Assembly: GCA_024698865.1 (NCBI GenBank)
Contig: JAILQS010000118.1
Coordinates: forward strand, 1-59,307
Length of the DNA stretch: 59,307 bases
Reading direction: 5' to 3'
From: Lachnospiraceae bacterium
GTDB taxonomy: Bacteria > Bacillota > Clostridia > Lachnospirales > Lachnospiraceae
Shown piece after piece: positions 26,895-35,491 of this stretch (its first letter is position 1; every line of letters starts with the position of its first letter). The notes below the pieces were generated by a model, which was not told where the DNA came from, ran no database searches, and saw only the letters and a program-made list of their open reading frames with translations. Made by a program: the position numbers and the translations under genes.

Positions 26895-27167
26895 ATGAAC
26901 AAATCAGAATTAGTTGCAGCAATTGCAGAAAGAACAGAGTTATCTAAGAAAGATTCAGAGAAAGCTTTAAAGGCATTCATCGAAGTAGTAACTGAAGAAT
27001 TAAAGAAAGATGAGAAAATCCAGTTAGTTGGATTCGGTACTTTTGAAGTGTCTAAGAGAGCAGCAAGAGAAGGAAGAAACCCACAGACAGGTGCAGTTAT
27101 GAAAATTGCAGCTTCTAAGGCTCCTAAATTCAAAGCTGGTAAAGCTTTAAAAGACGCTATCAACTAA
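26895..27167 (+). CDS. hup: DNA-binding protein HU
   Basis: Small histone-like nucleoid protein that bends DNA as a dimer. The 90-residue length is exact for the family. Recognisable parts are the start [20 protein letters not shown], the core [22 protein letters not shown] and the end [13 protein letters not shown]. The GRNPQTG arm includes the DNA-intercalating proline. AGAGGAGG precedes the ATG. A strong promoter, a long leader and a strong terminator frame it as a monocistronic, highly expressed gene. Confidence 0.97.
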   Translation: MNKSELVAAIAERTELSKKDSEKALKAFIEVVTEELKKDEKIQLVGFGTFEVSKRAAREGRNPQTGAVMKIAASKAPKFKAGKALKDAIN

Positions 27168-27193
27168 TCAATTGTTGTAAGTCTGAAATCTTA

Positions 27194-27225
27194 GGCAGTT
27201 GTCCTTAACGGCGGCTGCCTTTTTT
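27194..27225 (+). terminator. Terminator after hup
   Basis: Bases 27194-27203 pair with 27210-27219 (three G-U pairs), followed by six T. Confidence 0.9.
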
Positions 27226-27289
27226 CGTGGGAAAAAGAATCCGGACTAATGATTTAACAGTTTTAAGTCGATATGAAAGGTGGAGACAT

Positions 27290-27529
27290 ATGAGATTAGA
27301 TAAATTTTTGAAGGTATCGCGCTTGATTAAGCGTAGAACAGTCGCGAATGAGGCGTGTGATGCGGGCAGAGTCAAAGTGAACGACAAAGTGGTGAAGGCA
27401 TCCTATAATGTGAAGGCAGACGATATTATCGAAATAGAATTCGGCAATAAAAACGTGAAAGTTCAAGTGCTGGATGTGGCAGAGACCGTTCGTAAAGAAG
27501 AGGCAAAGGACATGTATAAATATTTATAG
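27290..27529 (+). CDS. rqcP: RqcP-type S4-domain ribosome quality-control protein
   Basis: Small RNA-binding protein of 79 residues (YabO/Hsp15 family). In Bacillus it binds stalled 50S subunits with RqcH and helps add C-terminal alanine tails. The S4 domain is clear: RLDKFLKVSRLIKRRTVANE, then AGRVKVNDKVVKASYNVKAD. The open frame extends to 27227, but the ATG at 27290 has the GGTGGAG site and the family start. It sits directly before yabP as in Bacillus, where the order is yabO-yabP-yabQ-divIC. Confidence 0.92.
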   Translation: MRLDKFLKVSRLIKRRTVANEACDAGRVKVNDKVVKASYNVKADDIIEIEFGNKNVKVQVLDVAETVRKEEAKDMYKYL

Positions 27530-27567
27530 GTAAGGATACGTACGAATACGTACGGAACGAACCGGTT

Positions 27568-27595
27568 GAATATTTTCTTTGCGCCTGCATATAAT
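27568..27595 (+). promoter_or_regulatory. Candidate sigma-E promoter of yabP-yabQ
   Basis: GAATATT (27568-27574) and CATATAAT (27588-27595) are 13 bases apart. This is close to the mother-cell sigma-E pattern (ATATT, 13-15 bases, CATACAAT), with seven of eight bases matching at -10. yabP and yabQ belong to the sigma-E regulon in Bacillus, which supports it. Just upstream the decamer TACGTACGAA/G is tandemly doubled (27538-27557). The TTGAAT/TATAAT pair with an 18-base spacer could also serve sigma-A. Confidence 0.6.
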
Positions 27596-27624
27596 TTATG
27601 TTAAAAAGAGCGGGAGAACACAGC

Positions 27625-27909
27625 ATGGAGGAGAAAAATTATCCGGCGAATTCTTCACACAAGTTAAGCCTTACCGGTAGAAACAAAGGAAATTTTACGG
27701 GGATTAAAGATGTCATTTCATTTGATAACGACCAGGTTATGATGTTAACTGAACTTGGAAAACTCAGTATTTCCGGGAAGGAATTACACGTGAGTCGTCT
27801 GAATCTGGATAAGGGTGAAGTGGATCTTGAGGGTAGTGTGAGCAAAATAGAGTACCAGGACATGAAACCGACGGTAGAGGAAAGTCTTTTTCAAAGGTTG
27901 TTTCGGTAA
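27625..27909 (+). CDS. yabP: Sporulation protein YabP
   Basis: A 94-residue mother-cell sporulation protein of the YabP/YqfC family, required for normal spore cortex formation in Bacillus. The family core is seen in HKLSLTGRNKGNFTGIKDVI, DNDQVMMLTELGKLSISGKE and the repeated LNLDKGEVDLEGSV. GGGAG lies before the ATG at 27625; an in-frame ATG at 27598 overlaps the promoter -10 and has no site, so the shorter form is preferred. Its TAA overlaps the yabQ ATG by one base, so the two are coupled. Confidence 0.9.
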   Translation: MEEKNYPANSSHKLSLTGRNKGNFTGIKDVISFDNDQVMMLTELGKLSISGKELHVSRLNLDKGEVDLEGSVSKIEYQDMKPTVEESLFQRLFR

Positions 27910-28268
27910 TGAGTCAACAGATATGGAAAGAACTGACCTTCCTGCTGGCAAGTTATCTTGACGGATTTGTGATAATGGCGATGTACGATTTGCTCCGGGC
28001 ACTATCGTGTACAGTGAAGTTCCGAAAGTCTTTGAAGCACTGGCTGGATGTATTCTTTTTTGCATCCTGCGGATTTGGAAGCTACGCGGTGTTATACCAT
28101 ATTAATGAAGGAGAAGTCCGGGGGTTATTCTGGCTGATGATGGCGACCGGAATGATATTTTACCGGTGTGGACCGGGTGTTTACCTGTTTCGTTTAGAGA
28201 AGATAATTTTCCGGTTTATTGTCGGGGCATTGAAAAAACTTGCCAAGATGGTTAAAATAGTAGTATAG
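27909..28268 (+). CDS. yabQ: Spore cortex biosynthesis protein YabQ
   Basis: A 119-residue membrane protein with about three hydrophobic segments (residues 8-30, 45-65, 70-90). YabQ in Bacillus localises to the forespore membrane and is needed for the cortex. Evidence is its position immediately after yabP and before divIC, its size and the family-like start QIWKELTFLLASYLDGFVIM with the MAMYDLLRAL segment. The start overlaps the yabP stop as TAATG. Confidence 0.85.
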   Translation: MSQQIWKELTFLLASYLDGFVIMAMYDLLRALSCTVKFRKSLKHWLDVFFFASCGFGSYAVLYHINEGEVRGLFWLMMATGMIFYRCGPGVYLFRLEKIIFRFIVGALKKLAKMVKIVV

Positions 28269-28306
28269 TGATAAGAAATACGCGTTCGCAAAGGAGAGAG
28301 TGTTAT

Positions 28307-28618
28307 ATGAGAGCAGACGCAAAAAGAAAAAAATTAATTCGAAAGAGAAGAAGAGCATTATGGATGCTGTTTGCGGTTGTAATCGTTTTTTGTGGCATTT
28401 TATCCTATAATAAGATTCAGTTGAAACAAAAGAGTAACACCTATCAGGAACAGTTAAAAGAATTGAATCAGCATCTCAAAGATGAAGAAAAACGCAAGGA
28501 CGATTTGGAAGCATACAAAGCTTATACGCAGACCCAGAAATATGTTGAAGAGGAAGCTCGCGATAAACTTGGATTGGCTTATCCGGATGAAATCATCTTC
28601 GAGGCAGAGGGCGAATAG
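28307..28618 (+). CDS. divIC: Septum formation initiator DivIC (FtsB family)
   Basis: Bitopic divisome protein of 103 residues. A Lys/Arg-rich cytoplasmic tail (2-16) precedes one transmembrane helix (about 17-36), then a heptad coiled coil (about 37-80) and a short conserved end with ARDKLGLAYPDEIIF. It works with FtsL/DivIB-type proteins to activate septal peptidoglycan synthesis. The ATG at 28307 follows AAAGGAGAG; an in-frame ATG at 28268 lies at the end of yabQ but lacks the tail pattern. A terminator follows. Confidence 0.92.
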   Translation: MRADAKRKKLIRKRRRALWMLFAVVIVFCGILSYNKIQLKQKSNTYQEQLKELNQHLKDEEKRKDDLEAYKAYTQTQKYVEEEARDKLGLAYPDEIIFEAEGE

Positions 28619-28640
28619 AATACATAGCTTTTACAATATA

Positions 28641-28686
28641 CCTTAGGTATCAGGAACTTAAGACTTGATACCTAAGGTTTTTATTA
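28641..28686 (+). terminator. Terminator after divIC
   Basis: CCTTAGGTATCA (28641-28652) is the exact reverse complement of 28666-28677; a T-run follows. Confidence 0.92.
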
Positions 28687-28691
28687 TTATA

Positions 28692-28759
28692 TCTGTCAAA
28701 ATTTTTTAGGGAGTTCATTTTTTTATATGACAAACTTTTTACGCAGACAGAAGTATAAT
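28692..28759 (+). promoter_or_regulatory. Candidate Spo0A-dependent spoIIE promoter
   Basis: A perfect TATAAT is at 28754-28759. The nearest -35-like ATGACA (28727-28732) lies 21 bases upstream, the unusual long spacer known from Bacillus spoIIE and spoIIG promoters. TCTGTCAAA (28692-28700) matches the 0A box TTTGTCRAA at eight of nine positions. A second match in reverse orientation, TTTGTCATA, covers 28725-28733 over the -35. Confidence 0.55.
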
Positions 28760-28805
28760 CGGGGCAATAAATCAGCTCAGTGAAATGTGCGGAAAGAGGT
28801 GTGTT

Positions 28806-31070
28806 TTGAAAGAATGGAGAAATGTTGTAAAACGCGAATGGTTTTTGGAAGGCTTTGGAGTGGTGACCGGGATGGCGGGATTGTTCGAAATGAATCCGGT
28901 AAGCGTCGCTTATTTTTTCTGCCTGCGTGATCAGGGATTGCGCGGAATCGGAGCATTTATCGGAACACTGCTTGGTGTGTACCTGCGTATGGGCGAAATA
29001 GAGGCTGTAAAGTACGGAGTCATCATCCTGACGGGAATTACGTTAGGACACATTTTCAATTATGGTTTGTATCGGCAGAATTTTTACCGGAGTGCGATAC
29101 GGCTTTCCGTCGTTACCTTTGTACTTACGATCAGTGAAAAATGCCTGTCCGGATTGATGGGCATACATATCTGGATGGCGGTTTTGGAAGGGATACTTGT
29201 CCTACTGTTTATGATCGTACTAAGGCCGGGACTGGCCTTCCTGCTATGCGGAAGTCTTCGAAGAAAAAATGGGGAGATTATCAATAATGAAGAAATGGTA
29301 AGTTTAATCGTTATCTATGGAATCATTATGTACGTTATTTCGTATGGAGATTCCGGTATCGCCCTTGGAGCGGGACGTTTGGTAGCCTGGTGCGGAGTGC
29401 TGATAATCGGATATCTGTACGGCTCCGGTGCCGGTGCGGCAATGGGAGCGGTATGCGGAGGTGCCTCGCTTCTTGGCGGTATGAGTGCGAGCGTTATAAA
29501 GGGAAGCCTCGCCGGTCAGATGAGCACGTTTTGGTGGATGCATGCCGGTGACCGGATTTCTTTGATGGGAGTCTGGTGTATGGCAGGTATTTTTGCAGGA
29601 GCGCTGCCGGGTAAATATAAACTTCAACTGGTAAGAGGAAATCAGAATGAGGAAAGTGAATCGTACGTGCGAAACAATGTGCAAAAAATGACGAAAAGCC
29701 GTTTTTATGAGTATGCGGATGCATTACAGCGGCTGTCACGATTGTTTCGGATAGAGCGTGGAAGCGCAAAATCGTTCAGTTATCAGGATATAAATGAGGT
29801 GTTTGAGGATGTTTCCGCACAATTTTGTAAAGATTGTCCGCATAGTGCAAGTTGTTGGGATGAGAATTATGAAGCAAGTTATAGTGAAACGCAAAAGATT
29901 TTTTTGAAAGCCAGAGAGCAGGGCGTGGTTCGTCGGGAAGAAGTTCCGGTATCATTTTTTGAACGGTGTTACCGTGCGGACGAATTTCTATCGGAAACCA
30001 ATCATAACATGGAGATTTCTCGAATTAATCAGGGATGGTACGGAAGGTTGATGGAAAGCAGAGAGGCGGTGGCGGAACAATTAAATGAGATTGCAAGTAT
30101 GATACGGGATTTTTCGGTAGACGTGAGTGAAATCAAGCAGGTACACAGCAAACGGGAAGGAGAAGTCAAACGCTTGCTGCAAAGGATCGGTGTGGAACTT
30201 AGAGATATTTACCTGCTGGAGAGGAAAGGAAAGATTACGGAGTATCACGTCATGATGAAAGTGAAGGCAGGATACTGTGTTACAGTCAGGGAGGTCGCGG
30301 ATTGTCTGGAGCGTATTTTCGGACAACCAATCCGGGCAAAGGAAGGCAGTCGAAAAATTGTACCCAAAACGTTTGAAACGGTTGTATTTGAGGAGGACGC
30401 AAAATTTAAAATCCTGACGGGGATTGCCAGATGTAAAAAAAGCGGGGAAGGCGTATCGGGAGACAGTTATTCTTTTCTGGAATTACAAAACGGGGATGTT
30501 TCTATGGTTTTGGCAGACGGTATGGGTAGTGGTGATTTGGCGAACAAAGAAAGCACTACGATTATTGATATGCTGGAGCGTTTTATGGAGGCAGGATGTC
30601 TGGAGGAATCTGCGATTAAGATGATTAATTCTATGTACCTGTTGCAAAAGGAAGGAAAGAGTTATTCCACGATTGATGTCAGCCTGATTAACCGGTATAC
30701 CGGAAGGCTGCAGGTGATTAAGATGGGAGCTCCGGCAACGTTTATACGACGAAAGGATGGAGTGGAGATTCTCAATCGGGACTCTTTTCCGGCGGGAATT
30801 TTTTCAAAGGTGGAAGCGGAAGAGTTGTCGAAAATATTACAGGAAGGAGAGCAGGTAATTATGATGACGGATGGAGTGTTAGACAACGTGGGTCTTTTGG
30901 ATAAAGAGAAAGTGATGGCGGACTATATACAGGGGCTTACGACCAATAATGCGCAAAGGATTGCTGAAGAGATCCTGGATTTCTCGCTTGGACAAAAGGG
31001 CGGAGAGAATCTGGATGATATGACGGTAATGGTAGCGGGAATTTGGGAGAAAAACGCATCCTACAAATAA
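28806..31070 (+). CDS. spoIIE: Stage II sporulation protein E (SpoIIE phosphatase)
   Basis: Membrane serine phosphatase that dephosphorylates the anti-anti-sigma factor SpoIIAA, releasing sigma-F in the forespore; it also binds FtsZ. The protein is about 754 residues against 827 in Bacillus. The N-terminal third has many hydrophobic helices (to about residue 285). A central regulatory region with Cys-rich FCKDCPHSASCWDE follows. The C-terminal PP2C domain (about 530-750) has metal-binding aspartates in VSGDSYSF, VLADGMGSG and MTDGVLDN. The TTG at 28806 has AGAGGTG just upstream and is preferred; an in-frame ATG at 28785 has no site. Confidence 0.94.
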   Translation: MKEWRNVVKREWFLEGFGVVTGMAGLFEMNPVSVAYFFCLRDQGLRGIGAFIGTLLGVYLRMGEIEAVKYGVIILTGITLGHIFNYGLYRQNFYRSAIRLSVVTFVLTISEKCLSGLMGIHIWMAVLEGILVLLFMIVLRPGLAFLLCGSLRRKNGEIINNEEMVSLIVIYGIIMYVISYGDSGIALGAGRLVAWCGVLIIGYLYGSGAGAAMGAVCGGASLLGGMSASVIKGSLAGQMSTFWWMHAGDRISLMGVWCMAGIFAGALPGKYKLQLVRGNQNEESESYVRNNVQKMTKSRFYEYADALQRLSRLFRIERGSAKSFSYQDINEVFEDVSAQFCKDCPHSASCWDENYEASYSETQKIFLKAREQGVVRREEVPVSFFERCYRADEFLSETNHNMEISRINQGWYGRLMESREAVAEQLNEIASMIRDFSVDVSEIKQVHSKREGEVKRLLQRIGVELRDIYLLERKGKITEYHVMMKVKAGYCVTVREVADCLERIFGQPIRAKEGSRKIVPKTFETVVFEEDAKFKILTGIARCKKSGEGVSGDSYSFLELQNGDVSMVLADGMGSGDLANKESTTIIDMLERFMEAGCLEESAIKMINSMYLLQKEGKSYSTIDVSLINRYTGRLQVIKMGAPATFIRRKDGVEILNRDSFPAGIFSKVEAEELSKILQEGEQVIMMTDGVLDNVGLLDKEKVMADYIQGLTTNNAQRIAEEILDFSLGQKGGENLDDMTVMVAGIWEKNASYK

Positions 31071-31136
31071 AGCGCAGGTCTTTACATATATTTTCGGTAG
31101 GGGTAGAATAAAAAAAACAAATTTCGGAGGAGCGCT

Positions 31137-32606
31137 ATGGCAACGGAAAACCGGCTATTATCTAAAGTAGATGCCTATATTAAAAAACATAATATGCTAA
31201 ATCCAAAGGAAACCATTGTTGTCGGCGTTTCCGGCGGAGCGGACTCTGTCTGTCTGGTGCATGTGCTTTTGGCACTTATGGACCAATATTCGTGTCAGTT
31301 GATTGTGGTCCATGTGAATCACGGGATTCGTGGAGAAGAAGCAAAAGAAGATGCGCAGTTTGTCTGTGAAATGATGAAACAGCTTGGAGTCAGAGTCATT
31401 GTAATAAACGAAGATGTGCCTAAGTTTGCAAAAGAGCAGGGGCTTTCTGTCGAGGAAGCCGGCAGAATGGTTCGCTATCAGGCGTTCTTTAGAGTGATGA
31501 AGGAAAATGGGGCGGACAAGATTGCGGTAGCACATAACCAGAACGATTGTGCGGAGACAACGTTGTTTCAAATGTTCCGTGGAAGCGGAATTCGTGGAAT
31601 GTCGGGCATTTCCCCAAAACGCGAAGAGATTATACGTCCGTTGCTTTGTGTAAGCAGAAAAGAAATCGAGGCGTGGCTTGAAGCAAAGAACATCCCGTAT
31701 CGGACAGATTCTACCAATCTTACAACGGATTATACACGGAACAAGCTGCGACTTTCACTGCTTCCGTTTGCAGAAAGAGAGATTAACGCAAGAGCAGGGG
31801 AACATATTGCAAGGACTGCAGATAATCTGCGGGAAATTGCGGATTATATGGACGAAGTGATTGCGAAGGAAACGGCACAGGTGGTGCGGACGATACAATC
31901 AGAGACGACGGCGGAGTATCGGATCCGGATTGCGGATTTGGCGAAAAAGCATATTGCCCTTCAAAAGGGAATCGTTCGCAAAGTATTGATCTTGTTGGCG
32001 GGAAAGCAAAAAGATCTGGAAGAGGTGCATGTGGAACAGTGTCTGCAACTGATGAACAGGCAAAGTGGCAGCAGAGTGGATCTTCCATATCAGATTTATG
32101 CGGAGCGGGAATACGAAGAAGTGGTATTTGCAAAGAAAACGGATACCGATTTGGCAAATTTCCCGAAAGTACCCTTGTCTAAGCAAGAGAATACAGCCGA
32201 TGCACTTACAATAGACCTGCAAAAACATCATGTTTGGAAGGAACGTCTGGGAGAGGATACATTGCTGGCAGAGGTTTTTGAAAAGGATGAAAATTTTCAA
32301 ATTTCACATAGTGTCTATACGAAATGTTTTGATTATGATAAAATAGAATATAGTTTATCCTTGAGAAAACGCCAATCGGGAGATTTTTTACAGATTAACC
32401 GGGAAGGTGGTACAAAGAAAATCAAGGATTATTTTATTGATAACAAGATACCGAGAAAACAGCGGGACGAAATGTTGTTGGTGGCGGATGGTTCGCATAT
32501 CATCTGGATACCGGGGTATCGAATCAGTGAACGTTATAAGGTGTGTGAGAATACGAAGCGTATTTTGCGCCTCACACTGGAAAAGAAGGAGAACAATCAT
32601 GGATAA
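31137..32606 (+). CDS. tilS: tRNA(Ile)-lysidine synthase
   Basis: Modifies C34 of the CAU-anticodon tRNA-Ile to lysidine with ATP and lysine, an essential decoding step. It has 489 residues. The N-type ATP pyrophosphatase PP-loop is VVGVSGGADSVCLVHVL, followed by VVHVNHGIRGEEA and the substrate segment AHNQNDCAETTLFQMFRGSG. The TilS substrate-binding and C-terminal domains occupy residues 230-480. CGGAGGAGC precedes the ATG. It overlaps hpt by eight bases, as in the Bacillus tilS-hprT-ftsH cluster. Confidence 0.95.
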   Translation: MATENRLLSKVDAYIKKHNMLNPKETIVVGVSGGADSVCLVHVLLALMDQYSCQLIVVHVNHGIRGEEAKEDAQFVCEMMKQLGVRVIVINEDVPKFAKEQGLSVEEAGRMVRYQAFFRVMKENGADKIAVAHNQNDCAETTLFQMFRGSGIRGMSGISPKREEIIRPLLCVSRKEIEAWLEAKNIPYRTDSTNLTTDYTRNKLRLSLLPFAEREINARAGEHIARTADNLREIADYMDEVIAKETAQVVRTIQSETTAEYRIRIADLAKKHIALQKGIVRKVLILLAGKQKDLEEVHVEQCLQLMNRQSGSRVDLPYQIYAEREYEEVVFAKKTDTDLANFPKVPLSKQENTADALTIDLQKHHVWKERLGEDTLLAEVFEKDENFQISHSVYTKCFDYDKIEYSLSLRKRQSGDFLQINREGGTKKIKDYFIDNKIPRKQRDEMLLVADGSHIIWIPGYRISERYKVCENTKRILRLTLEKKENNHG

Positions 32607-33120
32607 AATCAGAGTTATGATACCGGAAGAAAAGGTAGAAGCCAGAATCAAAGAATTGGCAGAACAGATCAGTCGCGATTACGAAGGTAAAAGCGTGCGC
32701 CTGATTTGCATTTTAAAAGGAAGTGTATTTTTTACCTGTGAACTGGCGAAGAGAATTACCGTACCGGTAACGATGGACTTTATGTCTGTATCCAGCTATG
32801 GAAATGGAACAGAGAGTACGGGAAGAGTAAAAATAATCAAGGATTTGGATGAGCCGGTACAGGACGAGAATATCCTGGTAATTGAAGATATTATTGATTC
32901 CGGTCGTACGCTTTCCTTCCTTTTGGATATGTTAAAAGCAAGAAAACCGGAGAGTATTAAACTGTGTACATTATTAGATAAACCGGATCGCAGAGTAACG
33001 GAAGTGAAGGTGGATTATACAGGATTTGAAATCCCGGATGAGTTTGTTGTAGGCTATGGCCTTGATTATGCGCAGAATTATAGAAACCTTCCATACATTG
33101 GAGTGGTAGAATCAGAATAA
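32599..33120 (+). CDS. hpt: Hypoxanthine phosphoribosyltransferase
   Basis: Purine salvage enzyme converting hypoxanthine or guanine plus PRPP to IMP or GMP. The 173-residue protein has the PRPP-binding loop [16 protein letters not shown], the flexible-loop SSYGN and the C-terminal base-binding segment [20 protein letters not shown]. The frame stays open upstream through tilS to 32407, but the ATG at 32599 has AAGGAGAA before it and the normal N terminus. It overlaps the tilS stop by eight bases. ftsH follows 13 bases later. Confidence 0.95.
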   Translation: MDKIRVMIPEEKVEARIKELAEQISRDYEGKSVRLICILKGSVFFTCELAKRITVPVTMDFMSVSSYGNGTESTGRVKIIKDLDEPVQDENILVIEDIIDSGRTLSFLLDMLKARKPESIKLCTLLDKPDRRVTEVKVDYTGFEIPDEFVVGYGLDYAQNYRNLPYIGVVESE

Positions 33121-33133
33121 GGAGGTAGCATAC

Positions 33134-35011
33134 TTGAATAATAGAATGAAAGGAATTGGCTTTTATATAGTGATTATTGGAATTATCATTGCGACAATCT
33201 ACATGTCCGATGTGCTCAAATCCAATGTATCCAAGGCATACTTAAGAAGCCAGTTCGAAACAGACGTCAAAGAAAATGCATCACAGATTGAAGCGGTTTC
33301 CATTCGCCCAAGGGAAGAAACTCCTCTTGGAACAGTAATCGTGGAATTTAAAAATGGAACACAAAAGTCCTTTGATGTGACGGACGTGAAAGAGATAGAG
33401 GAGGAGATACGTGCTGACGGAATAGAAGTACGTGTGCTCCCGGTAGAAAAATCAAATCCGGTTACAATCTATGTAATCGTCATTTTGACAATTGGGTTGC
33501 TTGGATTATTATTCTTTATGATGTTTATGAGAACCCAGGGTGGCGGTGGCAGTAACGGTAAAATGATGAACTTTGGAAAAAGCCGTGCCCGTCTATCGGA
33601 AAAAGATGATATCAAAACAACCTTCAAAGATGTTGCAGGTTTAAAGGAAGAAAAAGAAGCCCTGGAGGAGATTGTGGATTTCCTTCGTACCCCTGCCAAA
33701 TATGTAAAACTGGGTGCACGAATTCCGAAAGGAGTTTTGTTGGAAGGTCGTCCGGGTACCGGTAAAACACTCATTGCGAAAGCGGTTGCGGGAGAAGCCG
33801 GAGTGCCGTTCTTTAGTATTTCAGGATCTGACTTCGTAGAGATGTTTGTTGGTGTCGGTGCTTCCCGTGTACGTGATTTGTTCGAAGATGCCAAGAAGAA
33901 TTCGCCTTGTATCGTATTTATCGATGAAATTGATGCGGTTGCCAGAAGAAGAGGTACCGGTCTTGGTGGCGGACATGACGAAAGAGAGCAGACACTCAAT
34001 CAGCTTTTGGTCGAGATGGATGGTTTTGGTGTAAATGAGGGCATTATTGTCATGGCGGCTACAAACAGAATCGATATTTTGGACCCCGCTATTTTGCGTC
34101 CGGGACGATTCGACAGAAGAATATCCGTTGGTTATCCTGACGTAAAAGGAAGAGAAGAAATCTTACGTGTTCACGCAAAGAACAAACCACTTGGTGAAGA
34201 TGTTAATATAGAAGAGGTTGCACAGACTACATCGGGATTTACCGGTGCTGACCTTGAGAATCTGTTAAATGAAGCTGCGATTATGGCGGCATCAAAAGAC
34301 CGTGCATTTATTACGCAGGAGGATATCAACCAGTCCTTCATTAAAGTGGGAATCGGAACAGAGAAGAAGAGTCGCGTGGTATCCGAAAGAGATAAGAAGA
34401 TTACCGCTTATCATGAAGCCGGCCATGCAATTTTATTCCATGTTCTGCCGGATGTCGGTCCGGTGCATACGGTTTCGGTAATTCCAACCGGACACGGTGC
34501 ACTTGGCTATACAATGCCATTGCCGGAAAAAGACGAATTACATCTTACAAAAGGCAAGATGCTACAGGATATTACGGTTTCCTTAGGTGGACGAATTGCC
34601 GAGTCTATTATCTTTGATGATATTACGACCGGTGCTTCTATGGATATCAAACAGGCAAGCAGCTATGCAAGAGATATGGTTACCAAATATGGTTTCTCGG
34701 AAAAACTTGGAATGATTGACTATACCTCTGACAGTGATGAGGTATTTATCGGAAGAGATATCGGTCACGCAAAGAATTACGGTGAGGACGTTGCAAAGGT
34801 CATTGACGAAGAAGTGAAAGCGATTATTGACCAGTGCTATCAAAATGCAGAATCTATTTTGAGAGAGCATATCGACGTGCTTCATACCTGTGCCGCTTTG
34901 TTAATTGAAAAAGACCGCATTCATCAGGAAGAGTTTGAGGCATTGTTTCAGAAAGAGGCTTCTGTGGAGAGCGCTACAGAAACAACAGTAGAATCCGAAG
35001 AGGAAGAATAG
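33134..35011 (+). CDS. ftsH: ATP-dependent zinc metalloprotease FtsH
   Basis: Hexameric membrane AAA+ protease for quality control of membrane and regulatory proteins. It has 625 residues with TM segments at about 8-25 and 110-131, an extracytoplasmic loop between them, an AAA module (about 165-360) and an M41 peptidase domain. Walker B is [10 protein letters not shown], the second region of homology ends LRPGRFDRR, and zinc ligands are H427 and H431 in HEAGH. Walker A reads GRPGTGKT (205-212) where the family has GPPGTGKT. The start is TTG at 33134, eight bases after GGAGG; an ATG at 33146 is the alternative. Confidence 0.96.
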   Translation: MNNRMKGIGFYIVIIGIIIATIYMSDVLKSNVSKAYLRSQFETDVKENASQIEAVSIRPREETPLGTVIVEFKNGTQKSFDVTDVKEIEEEIRADGIEVRVLPVEKSNPVTIYVIVILTIGLLGLLFFMMFMRTQGGGGSNGKMMNFGKSRARLSEKDDIKTTFKDVAGLKEEKEALEEIVDFLRTPAKYVKLGARIPKGVLLEGRPGTGKTLIAKAVAGEAGVPFFSISGSDFVEMFVGVGASRVRDLFEDAKKNSPCIVFIDEIDAVARRRGTGLGGGHDEREQTLNQLLVEMDGFGVNEGIIVMAATNRIDILDPAILRPGRFDRRISVGYPDVKGREEILRVHAKNKPLGEDVNIEEVAQTTSGFTGADLENLLNEAAIMAASKDRAFITQEDINQSFIKVGIGTEKKSRVVSERDKKITAYHEAGHAILFHVLPDVGPVHTVSVIPTGHGALGYTMPLPEKDELHLTKGKMLQDITVSLGGRIAESIIFDDITTGASMDIKQASSYARDMVTKYGFSEKLGMIDYTSDSDEVFIGRDIGHAKNYGEDVAKVIDEEVKAIIDQCYQNAESILREHIDVLHTCAALLIEKDRIHQEEFEALFQKEASVESATETTVESEEEE

Positions 35012-35024
35012 ATTTCAGAGAAAA

Positions 35025-35062
35025 CAACAAATGGGACTTAATTCCCATCTGTTGTTTTTTTT
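35025..35062 (+). terminator. Terminator after ftsH
   Basis: CAACAAATGGGA (35025-35036) pairs with TCCCATCTGTTG (35043-35054) with one mismatch, and a run of eight or more T follows. Confidence 0.93.
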
Positions 35063-35236
35063 CGGCATTATTTAGTGGGGAAGTAAAAGATAATTAAAAA
35101 TACGCGAAGTTTTATATAAAACCACCACAACAATTCGCCCACGATTTTACATAATGCAAAAAAATCGACAAAAAAATCGTCAAAAACAAAAAATCTTTGT
35201 GCAGACTTTTCGTGACGAAGGTGTTATACTAATACG

Positions 35237-35335
35237 CGTAAACCCCAATACATTATATAGTTTTTGCTACACCCCATAAGTAACAAAAATACCTTCTCCA
35301 AAAGAGCTTACCTTCCCAAGGTAAGCTCTTTTACT
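35237..35335 (+). ncRNA. Candidate C-rich small RNA in the ftsH-amylase gap
   Basis: The gene-free stretch 35012-35491 has, after the ftsH terminator, an extended -10 promoter (TGTTATACT, 35222-35230) and a strong terminator hairpin about 100 bases later. Between them no frame with a ribosome site is open. Unpaired C-rich stretches AACCCCAA, CACCCCAT and CCTTCTCC occur, complementary to Shine-Dalgarno sequences, as in RsaE/RoxS-type regulators. Upstream, on the minus strand, TTTGTCGAT (35164-35172) and TTTGACGAT (35178-35186) resemble Spo0A boxes. Boundaries are approximate, and the assignment is inference. Confidence 0.45.
35300..35335 (+). terminator. Terminator of the candidate small RNA
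   Basis: AAAAGAGCTTACCTT (35300-35314) is the exact reverse complement of 35318-35332, with a three-base loop and a T-rich end. It is not the terminator of ftsH, which has its own 240 bases upstream. Confidence 0.9.
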
Positions 35336-35429
35336 TTGTTTTAAACTACAAAGAGTGCAACAAATAATGTTTGTAACGAATCGTTTCCGCATATTCGTCT
35401 ACATTACTATGTAAAAATCTATGATTTCG

Positions 35430-35438
35430 TGGTAATAT
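35430..35438 (+). promoter_or_regulatory. Possible extended -10 promoter of the amylase gene
   Basis: TGGTAATAT fits the extended -10 form TGnTATAAT with one mismatch, 54 bases before the amylase start. No good -35 is seen. Confidence 0.3.
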
Positions 35439-35491
35439 GAGATAAAAGAGTTTGCAGCTATTCAAATAAAAGTATAGGTAGGTAGATGTGT

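Noticed and set aside
27538-27557. AraR operator upstream of yabP
   Set aside because: It shares only the TACGTAC core; the flanking TTG/CAA arms of the araR and araA operators are missing and the context is unrelated.
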